Part shown: in pieces, positions 30,081 to 37,303 of the stretch
Position numbering within the stretch: position 1 is the stretch's first letter
How the letters are laid out: every line of letters starts with the position of its first letter
Source of the DNA: VXNE01 sp965248075
GTDB taxonomy: Bacteria > Pseudomonadota > Gammaproteobacteria > Pseudomonadales > Azotimanducaceae
Direction: 5' to 3'
Length of the DNA: 64,000 nucleotides
NCBI GenBank assembly: GCA_965248075.1
Contig: CBDFIL010000002.1
Coordinates: forward strand, 310,001-374,000
Program-made: the position numbers and the translations under genes
The notes under the pieces: generated by a model
Told to the model about the DNA's origin: nothing
The model's input: only the letters and a program-made list of their open reading frames with translations
The model's database searches: none

Positions 30081-30782
30081 TCAACTGACGCCTCGGGCGA
30101 GACTTTCGCCGATGCGTTCGAGTGCCATCATCGCCAGGGCAGACAGGCCTTCGGCCTTCTGTAGCTCGGCCCGGGACACCTTCACCCGCATGAATCGCTG
30201 CGACAGGGCGTCGAGCCGCCGTTCGAGTTCCTGCAACTCGTCTACGGGCGAGGCCGCCGCGGTTTCCGGCGTTCGGCTTGCTGCATCGGACGGCGTGCGT
30301 TGGGGGGGATCGCGGGGGCGGTCGAGCAGCGCGCGAAGCCGGGTGCGTCGCTCGCGACGAGGCAGCCGTAGCAGTTCGGCGGTCTCCCGATCGGCGTCGC
30401 CCGGACGACCCAGCAGATCCTCGGCGCCCGCTTCCACGAACGCACGCACGAACTCGATCGCATCCTCCGGGCGCGACCATGCCAGCATCAGGAGTTCGCG
30501 ATGGCAGCGCGCGGCATCCCAGGTCTGGGCCATCAGCCACGCCCGGTCGGGGGACAACACCCGGACATGCTGTCGGACGAAGGCGTCGAAGGTCTGCCGC
30601 GCGGAGTGCTCGGTGCGGATCGCCCAGCATGCCTCCAGCGCCTGCGCCGCGGCGATGGGTGAGAGTGCCCGCAGTGTGTCGCTCCAGGCCCGGATACAGC
30701 GGGCGCCCTGGCGAGCGCTCATGGGGACGACGCGCGCCTGCGGTTGGCCCGCCGCGGCCTCGTCCGGAAGCCCCTGGCTCAC
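30081..30782 (-). CDS. Hypothetical protein, island gene
   Basis: 233 aa from GTG 30782, which overlaps the stop of the upstream gene by GTGA (30779-30782), so the two form an operon. I do not recognise the family. The N-terminal half is helical with Trp/Cys-rich segments (CIRAWSDTLRALSPIAAAQALEACWAIR; DRAWLMAQTWDAARCHRELLMLAW). A charged, Pro/Thr-rich linker follows. The C-terminus looks like a coiled coil (VDELQELERRLDALSQRFMRV, then a short helix). It runs convergently into lpxA with 54 bp between stops. It could be a plasmid or phage accessory factor; no function assigned. Confidence 0.6.
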   Translation of the reverse strand: MSQGLPDEAAAGQPQARVVPMSARQGARCIRAWSDTLRALSPIAAAQALEACWAIRTEHSARQTFDAFVRQHVRVLSPDRAWLMAQTWDAARCHRELLMLAWSRPEDAIEFVRAFVEAGAEDLLGRPGDADRETAELLRLPRRERRTRLRALLDRPRDPPQRTPSDAASRTPETAAASPVDELQELERRLDALSQRFMRVKVSRAELQKAEGLSALAMMALERIGESLARGVS

Positions 30783-31507
30783 GTTCCGATGTCGTGCGGG
30801 TCGGCGTTCGAGGGAACGGCTTGTCCTGCGTCGTCGGGTGGCTGCGCCGGGGACGGCTCCGGGCAGTCCGGGGCGGCCGTCGGGTGATCGAGGCAACGAC
30901 CGTTCGCCGCGGGCCGGCGGCGACAGGCGAAGCGGGCGTCGCCGGCGTCCGTCAGGGCGCGGAGCATTCGGTCGCTGTCGGAGCCTGGCCGCGTGCGACG
31001 GCGCGGTCCGCGGCCGTGGGCGAAGCGCCGCACGACGTCGTAGTACACCGCGCGCGACACATGCAGTGCCTCGCAGAGCGCCCCCGGAGAGGCGATGCGT
31101 CGGTCCGGTCCCGGGCGCATGGCGGCGCGGAAGGCCGCCTGCTCGGCGGTGCGCACGCCGTCGCGGTCTCCCGTGGCCATCGCGGTCGCCATGCGCCGCC
31201 GCGCGGCGCGCACGGTCTCGAGCGGGTCGCGGGGTGACGGCTCGGGGCCTCGGAGCATGGATCGGGCGGCTGCGGAGCCGGGCGTGGGTTCGGGCCGGGG
31301 CACGTCCTCGGGCCAGCGCACGTCGGCGGGCCAGTGGTCGGAGAACCACTGGATCGCGCGATCCACTCGACGGAAGGTGACTCGGCCTTCCGCGACGCGC
31401 GCGAAGAATGCGCCGTGTCCACCTGCCAGGCGTCCCACCGTGGAGAGTGCGAGTCCGCAGGAGTGACCGTACGTTTGTCCTAATCGGATCAATCGTTCGG
31501 TGGACAT
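30779..31507 (-). CDS. Hypothetical protein with Trp-rich helical N-terminus, island gene
   Basis: 242 aa from ATG 31507; an in-frame GTG at 31534 falls inside a putative operator, so the shorter start is preferred. The first 60 residues (GLALSTVGRLAGGHGAFFARV ... VDRAIQWFSDHWPADVRWPEDVPRP) resemble small helix-turn-helix-like hypothetical proteins common in alphaproteobacteria; this is pattern recall only. A second helical region (GALCEALHVSRAVYYDVVRRF) looks like another DNA-binding helix-turn-helix. The C-terminus is Pro/Ala-rich and probably disordered. It diverges from the XRE-like gene at 31601, with paired palindromes between them. Probably a regulator. Confidence 0.6.
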   Translation of the reverse strand: MSTERLIRLGQTYGHSCGLALSTVGRLAGGHGAFFARVAEGRVTFRRVDRAIQWFSDHWPADVRWPEDVPRPEPTPGSAAARSMLRGPEPSPRDPLETVRAARRRMATAMATGDRDGVRTAEQAAFRAAMRPGPDRRIASPGALCEALHVSRAVYYDVVRRFAHGRGPRRRTRPGSDSDRMLRALTDAGDARFACRRRPAANGRCLDHPTAAPDCPEPSPAQPPDDAGQAVPSNADPHDIGT

Positions 31508-31518
31508 GGCCGTACCGT

Positions 31519-31534
31519 GTGGGAAATAGGCCAC
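31519..31534. promoter_or_regulatory. Putative operator GTGG-N8-CCAC, upstream of the minus-strand gene
   Basis: GTGGGAAATAGGCCAC, a 16-nt interrupted palindrome ending 12 nt upstream of ATG 31507. It shares length and half-sites with the one at 31585-31600 on the other side of the divergent promoter region. This suggests one regulator binds both, probably the XRE-like protein at 31601. Confidence 0.45.
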
Positions 31535-31584
31535 GAAGTCAAGGCGATGCGGTCAATACGCCACCGTGCGACGACCAGACAGTC

Positions 31585-31600
31585 GTGGCATATTCGCCAC
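31585..31600. promoter_or_regulatory. Putative operator GTGG-N8-CCAC, abutting the XRE-like gene
   Basis: GTGGCATATTCGCCAC. The last base directly precedes ATG 31601, so a bound protein would block translation initiation or transcription of its own gene. The inner bases also extend the palindrome (GTGGC/GCCAC). Confidence 0.5.
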
Positions 31601-32494
31601 ATGGATTCCTTTCGGGCCATCGTCGAGCAGGAGTTGGCCCGGCGCGGCACATCGGCGATTCGGGAAGCGCTGGCGGCCGGACTGGGCCGCGATGCCATCC
31701 GGTCGGTCCTGCGCGGGCGCACGCCGTCGGTCAACCGCGCCGTCGAGATCTGCGAGGCGCTGGATCTGGAGTTCTACATCGGCCCGCAACGACCGCCGGC
31801 CGAGCCCGAGGGACTGCCAGTCCCACAGGCGCGACCCCTGAGTCACATTCGGGATCGCCGGCTGGCGGAAGTACTCACGCTGATCGTCGCCCATTGGCAG
31901 GCGTTGGGGAACGACTACGCGCGGTCGGACTTCGTGGCGCGGCTGTATGACCGCGAACCTGGACTCAGGGACGCGGCCGACCACCGCCGGGGACAATACC
32001 ACCCGCTTCCGAGCGAGGCGCTCGAAGCCGTTTCCGAGCACCTGCAGGGTCTCGGCAATGCCGCCCCGGACCCGGGCATCGATCCCTCGCAACTCAAGGC
32101 GTCGCTCCGCGAGCTGGGCGTCGATCCGGAACACCCGATCCATGCCGAGCTGGACCGATTGGACGGGGAGCAGTCCCACGCGGTGATCTGCCAGGCGTTT
32201 CTGCGGGCCGGCGTCTGGCTGGATGTTCACATCCGCAGTCCGGGGGAGTCCCGACCCGTCGGCGCGATGGAATGGCGGCGGCGCAACTATCGAGTGGTGT
32301 GCAGCGCGGATCTCGCGCACGCGGGGGCCAGCCTCGAGAATGGCTGGGTCCTGATGCTGGGCGGAGACATTGACCGCCTGATCGCGGAGGGCCTCCTCAC
32401 CGGCCAGGCACGCACCCGGCACATCCCGTGCGCAGAGACCATCCCCGACGCGCTCGTCGCCAAGCTCGTCTGGGAACCCCCAAGGAACCCCTGA
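31601..32494 (+). CDS. XRE-like helix-turn-helix protein, island gene
   Basis: 297 aa from ATG 31601. Residues 1-60 form a lambda-repressor-like helix-turn-helix (AIREALAAGLGRDAIRSVLRGRTPSVNRAVEICEALDLE). The middle is helical and charged. The C-terminal 100 residues (VWLDVHIRSPGESRP, YRVVCSADLAHAGASLENGWVLMLGGDIDRLIAEGLLTG) do not match a family I know and might be a sensor or protease-like domain. It is divergent from a two-gene minus-strand operon with matching palindromes between, so it is probably the island's autoregulator. Confidence 0.7.
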   Translation: MDSFRAIVEQELARRGTSAIREALAAGLGRDAIRSVLRGRTPSVNRAVEICEALDLEFYIGPQRPPAEPEGLPVPQARPLSHIRDRRLAEVLTLIVAHWQALGNDYARSDFVARLYDREPGLRDAADHRRGQYHPLPSEALEAVSEHLQGLGNAAPDPGIDPSQLKASLRELGVDPEHPIHAELDRLDGEQSHAVICQAFLRAGVWLDVHIRSPGESRPVGAMEWRRRNYRVVCSADLAHAGASLENGWVLMLGGDIDRLIAEGLLTGQARTRHIPCAETIPDALVAKLVWEPPRNP

Positions 32495-32496
32495 CG

Positions 32497-32561
32497 CTTG
32501 TCGTCGCCCGCGCCAGGCCATGCCCGATGTCGAACGGGACCTTGTAGGGGCGACGCTTGTC
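32497..32561. repeat. REP repeat, left part, interrupted by the group II intron
   Basis: One REP half (GACGCTTGTCGTCGCCC at its start) and then GTAGGGGCGACGCTTGTC at 32544-32561, where it breaks off. In intact REP copies (minus strand of 1656-1732) this continues directly with GTCGCCCGTGT, which here is found at 36790. The break therefore marks the 5' exon boundary of the intron. Confidence 0.85.
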
Positions 32562-33275
32562 TTGCGCCAGGCGAAGCTTGGTGAAGGGGGAAGGCATGTT
32601 GTGACATGACGGAAACCTTCTTTGCGACCCCGCAGGTGCGAGTCCTGTCCGGCCAAGGTTGGCCAGCCAGCCGGAACCGAGTGTTGCGTGGGCAGTGGTG
32701 ACGCTGTCTGCGAAGCGTACACAGGCAGCCTTGCAGGCCGCGTGATTGAGCCACGAAATTCGTATACATCGCGGAAGCCGACGCTGTGACAAGAGCGGAA
32801 GGCAGCATCGCGGCGCCGAGATGGCCTGGCGCTGGCGGTTCCGCCGGGGTCCGAGAGCGGGGCATGCAGGCACGGGTCGCCCAGGAACCTGGGAGGTCTC
32901 GACGTCTCCACCGGAGCGCGCGGCGCGGACGGCCGCGATAGAAGTCAGTCCAGGCCCGCGGTTACGGCCCATGCTGCGGGAGCGAACAGGGCAACCGAGT
33001 GGTACCGCCAAGCGAAGGAAAACGAAGTGCGGCGGGACGGGGGTCGAGAAGTCGGAGTCCGCTGATAGTACCGATGAAGTCGGGGAACTCGCCCCACGGG
33101 GACCCGGCGGAGGGAAGCGGCGGATCGGATCATGGACTGCCGGGCGGACAGACGCCTTGGCCACCGAGCCAGATCAGCGTCTCAACGGAAGTGCGGCAGG
33201 TAGCGGGGAGCCGCCGGAAATGGCGGCTCGCGGGTGCGCGCGTTGCGCGTAGCGATACCACGGCTCGAGGAGCCG

Positions 33276-33367
33276 GATGCCTTATGTTGCGAACTTGATT
33301 ATGTTGCGAAGTGGCCTGGAGCGACGGATGCAGGCGGCGGTCGGCGGCGAGTTCGCAACATAATCCG
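33276..33367 (+). repeat. RIT element left terminal inverted repeat (92 bp)
   Basis: Identical, inverted, to 36610-36701 over 92 bp. Inside are TTATGTTGCGAAC, TTATGTTGCGAAG and, inverted at the inner end, GTTCGCAACATAA. These are three copies of one motif, probably recombinase binding sites. The first six bases (GATGCC) are intron sequence that also appears at 36722-36727. Confidence 0.93.
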
Positions 33368-33373
33368 TCGAGC

Positions 33374-34390
33374 CTACAAGGACGCGAGGAAGGCTATGAG
33401 GTCGCCGTCGGCGTGCCAGTCCGGCACGACCTCGGACATGGAGTGCGTTGCGTCGTCGGCGCACGCTTGCAGCGCCTTGGCCTTCATCTCGAGATCCACC
33501 TCGGCGTAGCGGTTGGTCGTCTCAAGCGACGCGTGGCCCAGCCAGGCGCGGATCGTGTTGATGTCGACACCGGCGCGCAGGAGATGGACGGCCGCGGTAT
33601 GGCGCAGTGTGTGCGGGCCGACGCGCTTCCCGCGCAGGGAGGGCACGGACTCGGCGGCCTTCCGTGCGGTTCGCACGACCAGCCCGTGGATGCCGAAGCG
33701 GGTGGTCGGAGCGCCGTGGACATTGAGGAAGACCGGCCCCTCCGGCGGGCCGTCGAGGCGCGGTCCGAGCAGTTCTCGCAGCACGGTTGCGGTGCGGAGC
33801 CAGAGCGGGCAGGTGCGGACCTTTCGTCCCTTGCCGTCGAGGCGCACGGAGCGGATGTCGGAGGCCAGATCAGCCACGGCCACCCGGGCGGCTTCGGAGG
33901 CGCGCGCTCCGGTGTTGTAGAGGAACAGCAGTAGCGCGTGGTCGCGCCGGCCCTGCGCCCGGGCCCGGTCGGGAACGGCAAGCATGGCGTCGATCTCGTG
34001 CTTGTCGAGGTACGCCATGGCCGGCACGGCCGTGCGGCGCGGCGGGACATCCAGGACGGCGGCGGCATGGTCGACGAGCTCCGGCGCCTGCCGGGCGATG
34101 GAGCGGAACAGGGAGTGCAGCGCGGCGAGCCGCAGGTTGCGCGTGGATGTCGCGTTGCCGCGCTCGTGCTCGAGGTGGGCGAGGAAGCCGCGGACGACGG
34201 CCGCGTCGACCTGCTCGACGGTGACCCGGGCCGGGTCGGTGGCCCGCTGTGCGGCGAGGTAGCCGAACAGCAGGCGGATGGTGTCGCGGTAGCTCTTGCG
34301 GGTGTTGGGGCTGAGGTTGCGGTCCGCGGCCATCTCCTCGACGAGGAACCGGCGCACGAAGTGTCCCAGCGGATGTCGGTGTTCATGCAT
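33374..34390 (-). CDS. Tyrosine recombinase, third gene of the RIT element
   Basis: 338 aa. N-terminal SAM-like core-binding domain (residues 10-110: LSPNTRKSYRDTIRLLFGYL). The catalytic domain has Arg I in NTGARASEAARV, the box II HTLRHTAAVHLL, then WLGHASLETTNRY with the nucleophilic tyrosine. All R-K-H-R-H-Y positions look present. Its start overlaps the end of the second recombinase gene by 8 bp. It strand-exchanges DNA during element movement together with the other two. Confidence 0.95.
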   Translation of the reverse strand: MHEHRHPLGHFVRRFLVEEMAADRNLSPNTRKSYRDTIRLLFGYLAAQRATDPARVTVEQVDAAVVRGFLAHLEHERGNATSTRNLRLAALHSLFRSIARQAPELVDHAAAVLDVPPRRTAVPAMAYLDKHEIDAMLAVPDRARAQGRRDHALLLFLYNTGARASEAARVAVADLASDIRSVRLDGKGRKVRTCPLWLRTATVLRELLGPRLDGPPEGPVFLNVHGAPTTRFGIHGLVVRTARKAAESVPSLRGKRVGPHTLRHTAAVHLLRAGVDINTIRAWLGHASLETTNRYAEVDLEMKAKALQACADDATHSMSEVVPDWHADGDLIAFLASL

Positions 34391-35333
34391 CGTGGTTCTC
34401 CTGGCTGTCGACGCCGGCGTAGCGCGCGAAGCGCTTGGACGCCTCGTCGAGGAGTTCCGCGGTCATGGGGAGGTACGCCTGGGTGCCGGCGAGGCGGACG
34501 TGGCCGAGGTAGGTCGCCAGTAGCGGCAGACTGGCCTGGACGTCGGCGCCTTCGCGGTACCAGGAGACGAGCCGGTGTACGGCGAAGGTGTGGCGCAGGT
34601 CGTGGAGACGCGGACCGCGCCGGCCGGGCGGGCCCTGCAGTCCCGCGTGGACGCGCACCCGGGCGAACGCGCGTTCGAGCTGACCGCGCGAGACGGGCGT
34701 ACCGGCGGGCGATGCGAAGAAGGCGGAGCCGGATGCCGCGGGCATCGGCAGATGCCTACGCTGGTCGGCGTACGCGGCCAGCGCGTCGGCGAGGGCGACG
34801 CCGACGGGCACCAGGCGCGACTTGAAGAACTTGGTGTTGTTGACGGCCAGTACGCGATCGCGCAGGTCCACGTCGCAGCAGCGCAGGCGCAGGGCTTCGC
34901 CGGAACGGAGTCCCGCCCCGTAGAGGAGCAGCAGCAGGGTGCGGAAGGTCGCCTCGCGCAACGGGAAGCGGTCGTGCTTCAGAACCGCCGTCGCGTCGAG
35001 CAGCCGCTGCAGTTCGTCGCGGGTGTAGATGTGGGGCCGGAAGGAACGCGGCACGCGGGGTCGGTGCGCGGGGAGCGGGCAGGCCGCGAGGTACCCGCGG
35101 CCGACGAGCCAGACGAAGAACCCGCGCAGGGTCTCGTCCTTGCGCTGCCACCAGCGCGTCGGCGCGCCCTTGCCGCGGCAGAACGCGCGCGTCGTCTCCG
35201 GGTCGATGTCGCGCACGGGGACGTTGCCGAGAACGCGGGCGAAGGCGCGCAGGATCCGCGCGTCCGTGGAGAAGACCGCGCCCAGGGACTGCTTCAGAGC
35301 GATATACGCATCGACGGCCTCAGACAGCATCAT
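34383..35333 (-). CDS. Tyrosine recombinase, second gene of the RIT element
   Basis: 316 aa. Arg I region YGAGLRSGEALRLR, LHDLRHTFAVHRL, and YLGHVRLAGTQAYLPMT with the catalytic tyrosine. N-terminal core-binding domain about residues 5-90. ATGA overlap (35330-35333) with the upstream first gene. Its spacing between box II and the tyrosine is longer than in the third gene, so the three paralogues are not recent duplicates. Confidence 0.95.
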   Translation of the reverse strand: MMLSEAVDAYIALKQSLGAVFSTDARILRAFARVLGNVPVRDIDPETTRAFCRGKGAPTRWWQRKDETLRGFFVWLVGRGYLAACPLPAHRPRVPRSFRPHIYTRDELQRLLDATAVLKHDRFPLREATFRTLLLLLYGAGLRSGEALRLRCCDVDLRDRVLAVNNTKFFKSRLVPVGVALADALAAYADQRRHLPMPAASGSAFFASPAGTPVSRGQLERAFARVRVHAGLQGPPGRRGPRLHDLRHTFAVHRLVSWYREGADVQASLPLLATYLGHVRLAGTQAYLPMTAELLDEASKRFARYAGVDSQENHDA

Positions 35334-36567
35334 GACAGGCCTCCGAGATCGTCGAAGGCGACCTGGCGCAACGCGGCCAGGTGCACCTTGGCGTAGACGC
35401 CGGTGGCATCGGGGTCGCGGTGCCCGAGGTGGTCACCGACCTCCTTGAAGCTCGATCCGGATTCCAGCAGGTGCCGTGCGCAGGCGTGGCGTAGACCGTG
35501 CGGCCCGCGCCCCTTCGCCGGCCGCTCGTCGGCAGGGAAGCAGCGCGCGACTGCGGAGTACAGTCCGCTCGGCGACAGCGGCGCGAACGGCGGACGCAGC
35601 GCCAGGAACACGATCCGGCTGGGCGACGGCGGCCGTGCCTGGCGCAGGTAGCGCGCGAGCGCGTTGCCGACCCGAGGCTCGAGCGGCGCTTGCGCGCGGC
35701 GGCCACTCTTGGAGCGGACGAACCGGATCCGGTCGCGCCGCCAGTCGATGTCGTCGAGGCGCAGCCGGCGCGCTTCGCCGGAACGCACGGCGTAGACCGA
35801 CAGCAGCAGGATGATCGCGTGGTCCCGGATCGATGCCGGGGCGTCGCCGGCGGTCGCCGCGAGCATGCGCCCGACAGTCGGCCATGCCGGGCCCGTCGGC
35901 AGCGCCTCGTGGCGGTAGATGCGTGGCGAGAGGACGGTCTGGGCGAGACCGGCCGCGCGTGTCCCCGCGCCTCGCAGTGGCGCAGCCATGCGCGCAGGAA
36001 GCCGGCGGAGGTGCTCAGCGAACGGCGGCTCCAGCGCAACGCCATGTGCCGCTGGAAGGCATCGACGTCAACGGCCCGGACCGCCTCCAGGGCCAGGCCC
36101 CGCGCCTCGATGTGGGCGAGGAACGTCGCGATCTGCCACCTCGCCGACCGGCAGGTGGCGTCGGACAGCCAGCTCCGATCGCGCTGCTCGGCGATGAACC
36201 CGCGCACCATGGCTTCATAGCGGAGCGGCAGGCGCGGGCGTGGCGGCCGCAGACGGCCGAGGCGCTGCAGCAGGTCGGTCGCCGTGGCGCGGAAGTGTCC
36301 CTCGGCGTTGCGGCTCGACGCCGCCCGGCAGCGGGCCGCATATCGCGATGCCATCTCGCGGACCTCGCCGTCGTCGAAGCAATGGCCGGCCGGCCATCTC
36401 TCCAGCTCGACGGCCACGCGAAGGCAGCTTCGGGCCTGCTTGACGAGCGTTGCCGGCGCTACGCCGCGCGCGCCCAGATCGGTCAGGTAGGCGGCGCGTT
36501 CCTCGGCCAGAGGGCCTTCGAGGTGGCGGCGGAGAACGCGCGGATAGGTGAACAGCGTCTCGAACAT
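35330..36567 (-). pseudogene. Tyrosine recombinase, first gene of the RIT element, frameshifted
   Basis: Start ATG 36567 with GGAGG 9 nt upstream. The N-terminal domain (MFETLFTYPRVLRRHLEGPL ... FLRAWLRHCEARG) is in one frame. The catalytic part (TRAAGLAQTVLSPRIYRHE, VYAVRSGEARRLRL, HGLRHACARHLL, HLGHRDPDATGVYAKVHL) is in another. The break lies at a run of four Cs on the plus strand, 35963-35966 (GGGG in the coding strand). Adding one G restores a continuous protein of about 412 aa. It could be a real mutation, a sequencing error in a homopolymer, or programmed -1 frameshifting. No classical slippery heptamer is obvious. Confidence 0.88.
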
Positions 36568-36609
36568 GGCAGTGTGCCTCCATGGGAAAGGCACGCCACC
36601 ATGTCATGT

Positions 36610-36701
36610 CGGATTATGTTGCGAACTCGCCGCCGACCGCCGCCTGCATCCGTCGCTCCAGGCCACTTCGCAACATAATCAAGTTCGCAACATAAGGCAT
36701 C
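36610..36701 (-). repeat. RIT element right terminal inverted repeat (92 bp)
   Basis: Perfect inverted copy of 33276-33367. It is followed by 20 further bases (TTATGTTGTTAGCAACATAA) before the intron sequence resumes with GATGCC at 36722. Confidence 0.93.
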
Positions 36702-36727
36702 TTATGTTGTTAGCAACATAAGATGCC
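36696..36727. other. 32-nt palindrome at the right RIT junction
   Basis: GGCATCTTATGTTG (36696-36709), loop TTAG, then its exact complement (36714-36727). The 14-bp stem combines the intron target bases GATGCC/GGCATC with the RIT end motif TTATGTTG. The left junction has no such structure. It may be a scar of an earlier insertion/excision round or an additional recombinase site. Confidence 0.8.
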
Positions 36728-36789
36728 CGAATTGGGCACGTCCGGATCTGCGGGAGCCGGGGGTGGGCAACCACCCTCGGCCACCCGGC

Positions 36790-36859
36790 GTCGCCCGTGT
36801 CGCAGTCGTGCACGCCCCTGGCGACGGGACGGGACAAGCCCGTCCCCCCGTCCCCTTAC
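36790..36859. repeat. REP repeat, right part, after the group II intron
   Basis: Begins GTCGCCCGTGTCGCAG and continues to a GACGGGACGGGACAAG-CCCGTCC hairpin and CCCCTTAC. Joined to 32561 it rebuilds a complete REP with both hairpins, which fixes the intron 3' boundary at 36789. Confidence 0.8.
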
Positions 36860-36984
36860 ATGGAACATCACGTAAACCATTGATTTAACTGGGCCACGAA
36901 AAGCGCCTAAGAGCCGCTGGCGCGCGTCGCCCCACCCATGTTCCTTGCATGTCTGCGCGGTGGACCCACCGTGGAAAGCTACAA

Positions 36985-37039
36985 TCGCCGTGTCGGGTTC
37001 GTGCACGTCCTTCGGGACGGGACAAAGCCGTCCCCTTAC
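36985..37039. repeat. Further degenerate REP copy upstream of lpxB
   Basis: Contains GTGTCGGGTTCGTGCACG, then GGGACGGGACAAAGCCGTCCCC and a TTAC end in place of CTAC. The loop has one extra A. The stretch 36860-36984 between this and the previous copy shows a small inverted repeat (GGTGG-AC-CCACC, about 36959-36970) and no gene I can support. Confidence 0.65.
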
Positions 37040-37145
37040 AATGCCCACGCCGGGACCATGGTCTTGAAGCTGTGTGCGGACGGTACCCCGATGCGGCGGC
37101 GTGTCCGGGGCGTGCCCTGTCGGGCCGCCCGGAGGGCGGCGGCGT

Positions 37146-37173
37146 TTGCGTTCTATTCGGCCTCGGCTATGAT
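37146..37173 (+). promoter_or_regulatory. Putative sigma-70 promoter for lpxB-rnhB-dnaE
   Basis: TTGCGT (37146-37151), 16-nt spacer, TATGAT (37168-37173). It lies about 130 bp upstream of lpxB, which the island has cut off from the skp-lpxD-fabZ-lpxA promoter, so a local promoter is needed. Confidence 0.5.
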
Positions 37174-37303
37174 CCCGCAGCGTCCATGCAGGCGAACCAG
37201 ATGCACTCTCCCGGAGCGCGGGAAGACCGCCGGACATCCCAGGCGTCCGGGCTGCGATGGGTTCTCGCCCTGGTCGATCGGAGGAGGCGCCGTTAGTCGT
37301 TCC

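Larger units (their letters stand above)
33282..36721 (-). mobile_element. Recombinase-in-trio (RIT) element
   Basis: About 3.4 kb with three consecutive, overlapping tyrosine-recombinase genes on the minus strand, bounded by 92-bp perfect inverted repeats. This is the defining organisation of RIT elements. GATGCC occurs as a direct repeat just outside both ends (33276-33281, 36722-36727), consistent with a 6-bp target duplication. The target lies inside domain V of a group II intron. The first recombinase gene has a frameshift, so the copy may be inactive or depend on frameshifting. Confidence 0.9.
32562..36789 (+). mobile_element. Group II intron without reverse transcriptase, interrupted by a RIT element
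   Basis: The intron is recognised by its domain I-type sequence (CCAGCCGGAACCGAGTG, CAGGAACCTGGGAGGTC) and by a 34-nt domain V. Domain V is GAGCCGGATGCC at 33270-33281 plus CGAATTGGGCACGTCCGGATCT (first 12 and last 10 bases cited for context) at 36728-36749. Domain VI is an 11-bp stem with GCAA loop (36756-36781) and a bulged A at 36783, seven nt from the 3' end. EBS1 GACAAG (32788-32793) can pair with IBS1 CTTGTC (32556-32561). The 5' end reads TTGCG rather than GTGYG. Without the RIT it is about 782 nt, with at most a stub of the maturase frame in domain IV. Autonomous mobility is therefore unlikely. Confidence 0.82.

Noticed and set aside
32746..33252. 168-aa open frame in the island as an ordinary gene
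   Set aside because: It lies across group II intron domains and its residues show no fold; only the part from about 32970 resembles the leader of intron maturases. Treated as intron sequence.
36938..37303. Upstream extension of lpxB by 122 residues
   Set aside because: The extension is unconserved, runs through a REP copy and the putative promoter; LpxB normally starts at the LRIGIVAGE segment.
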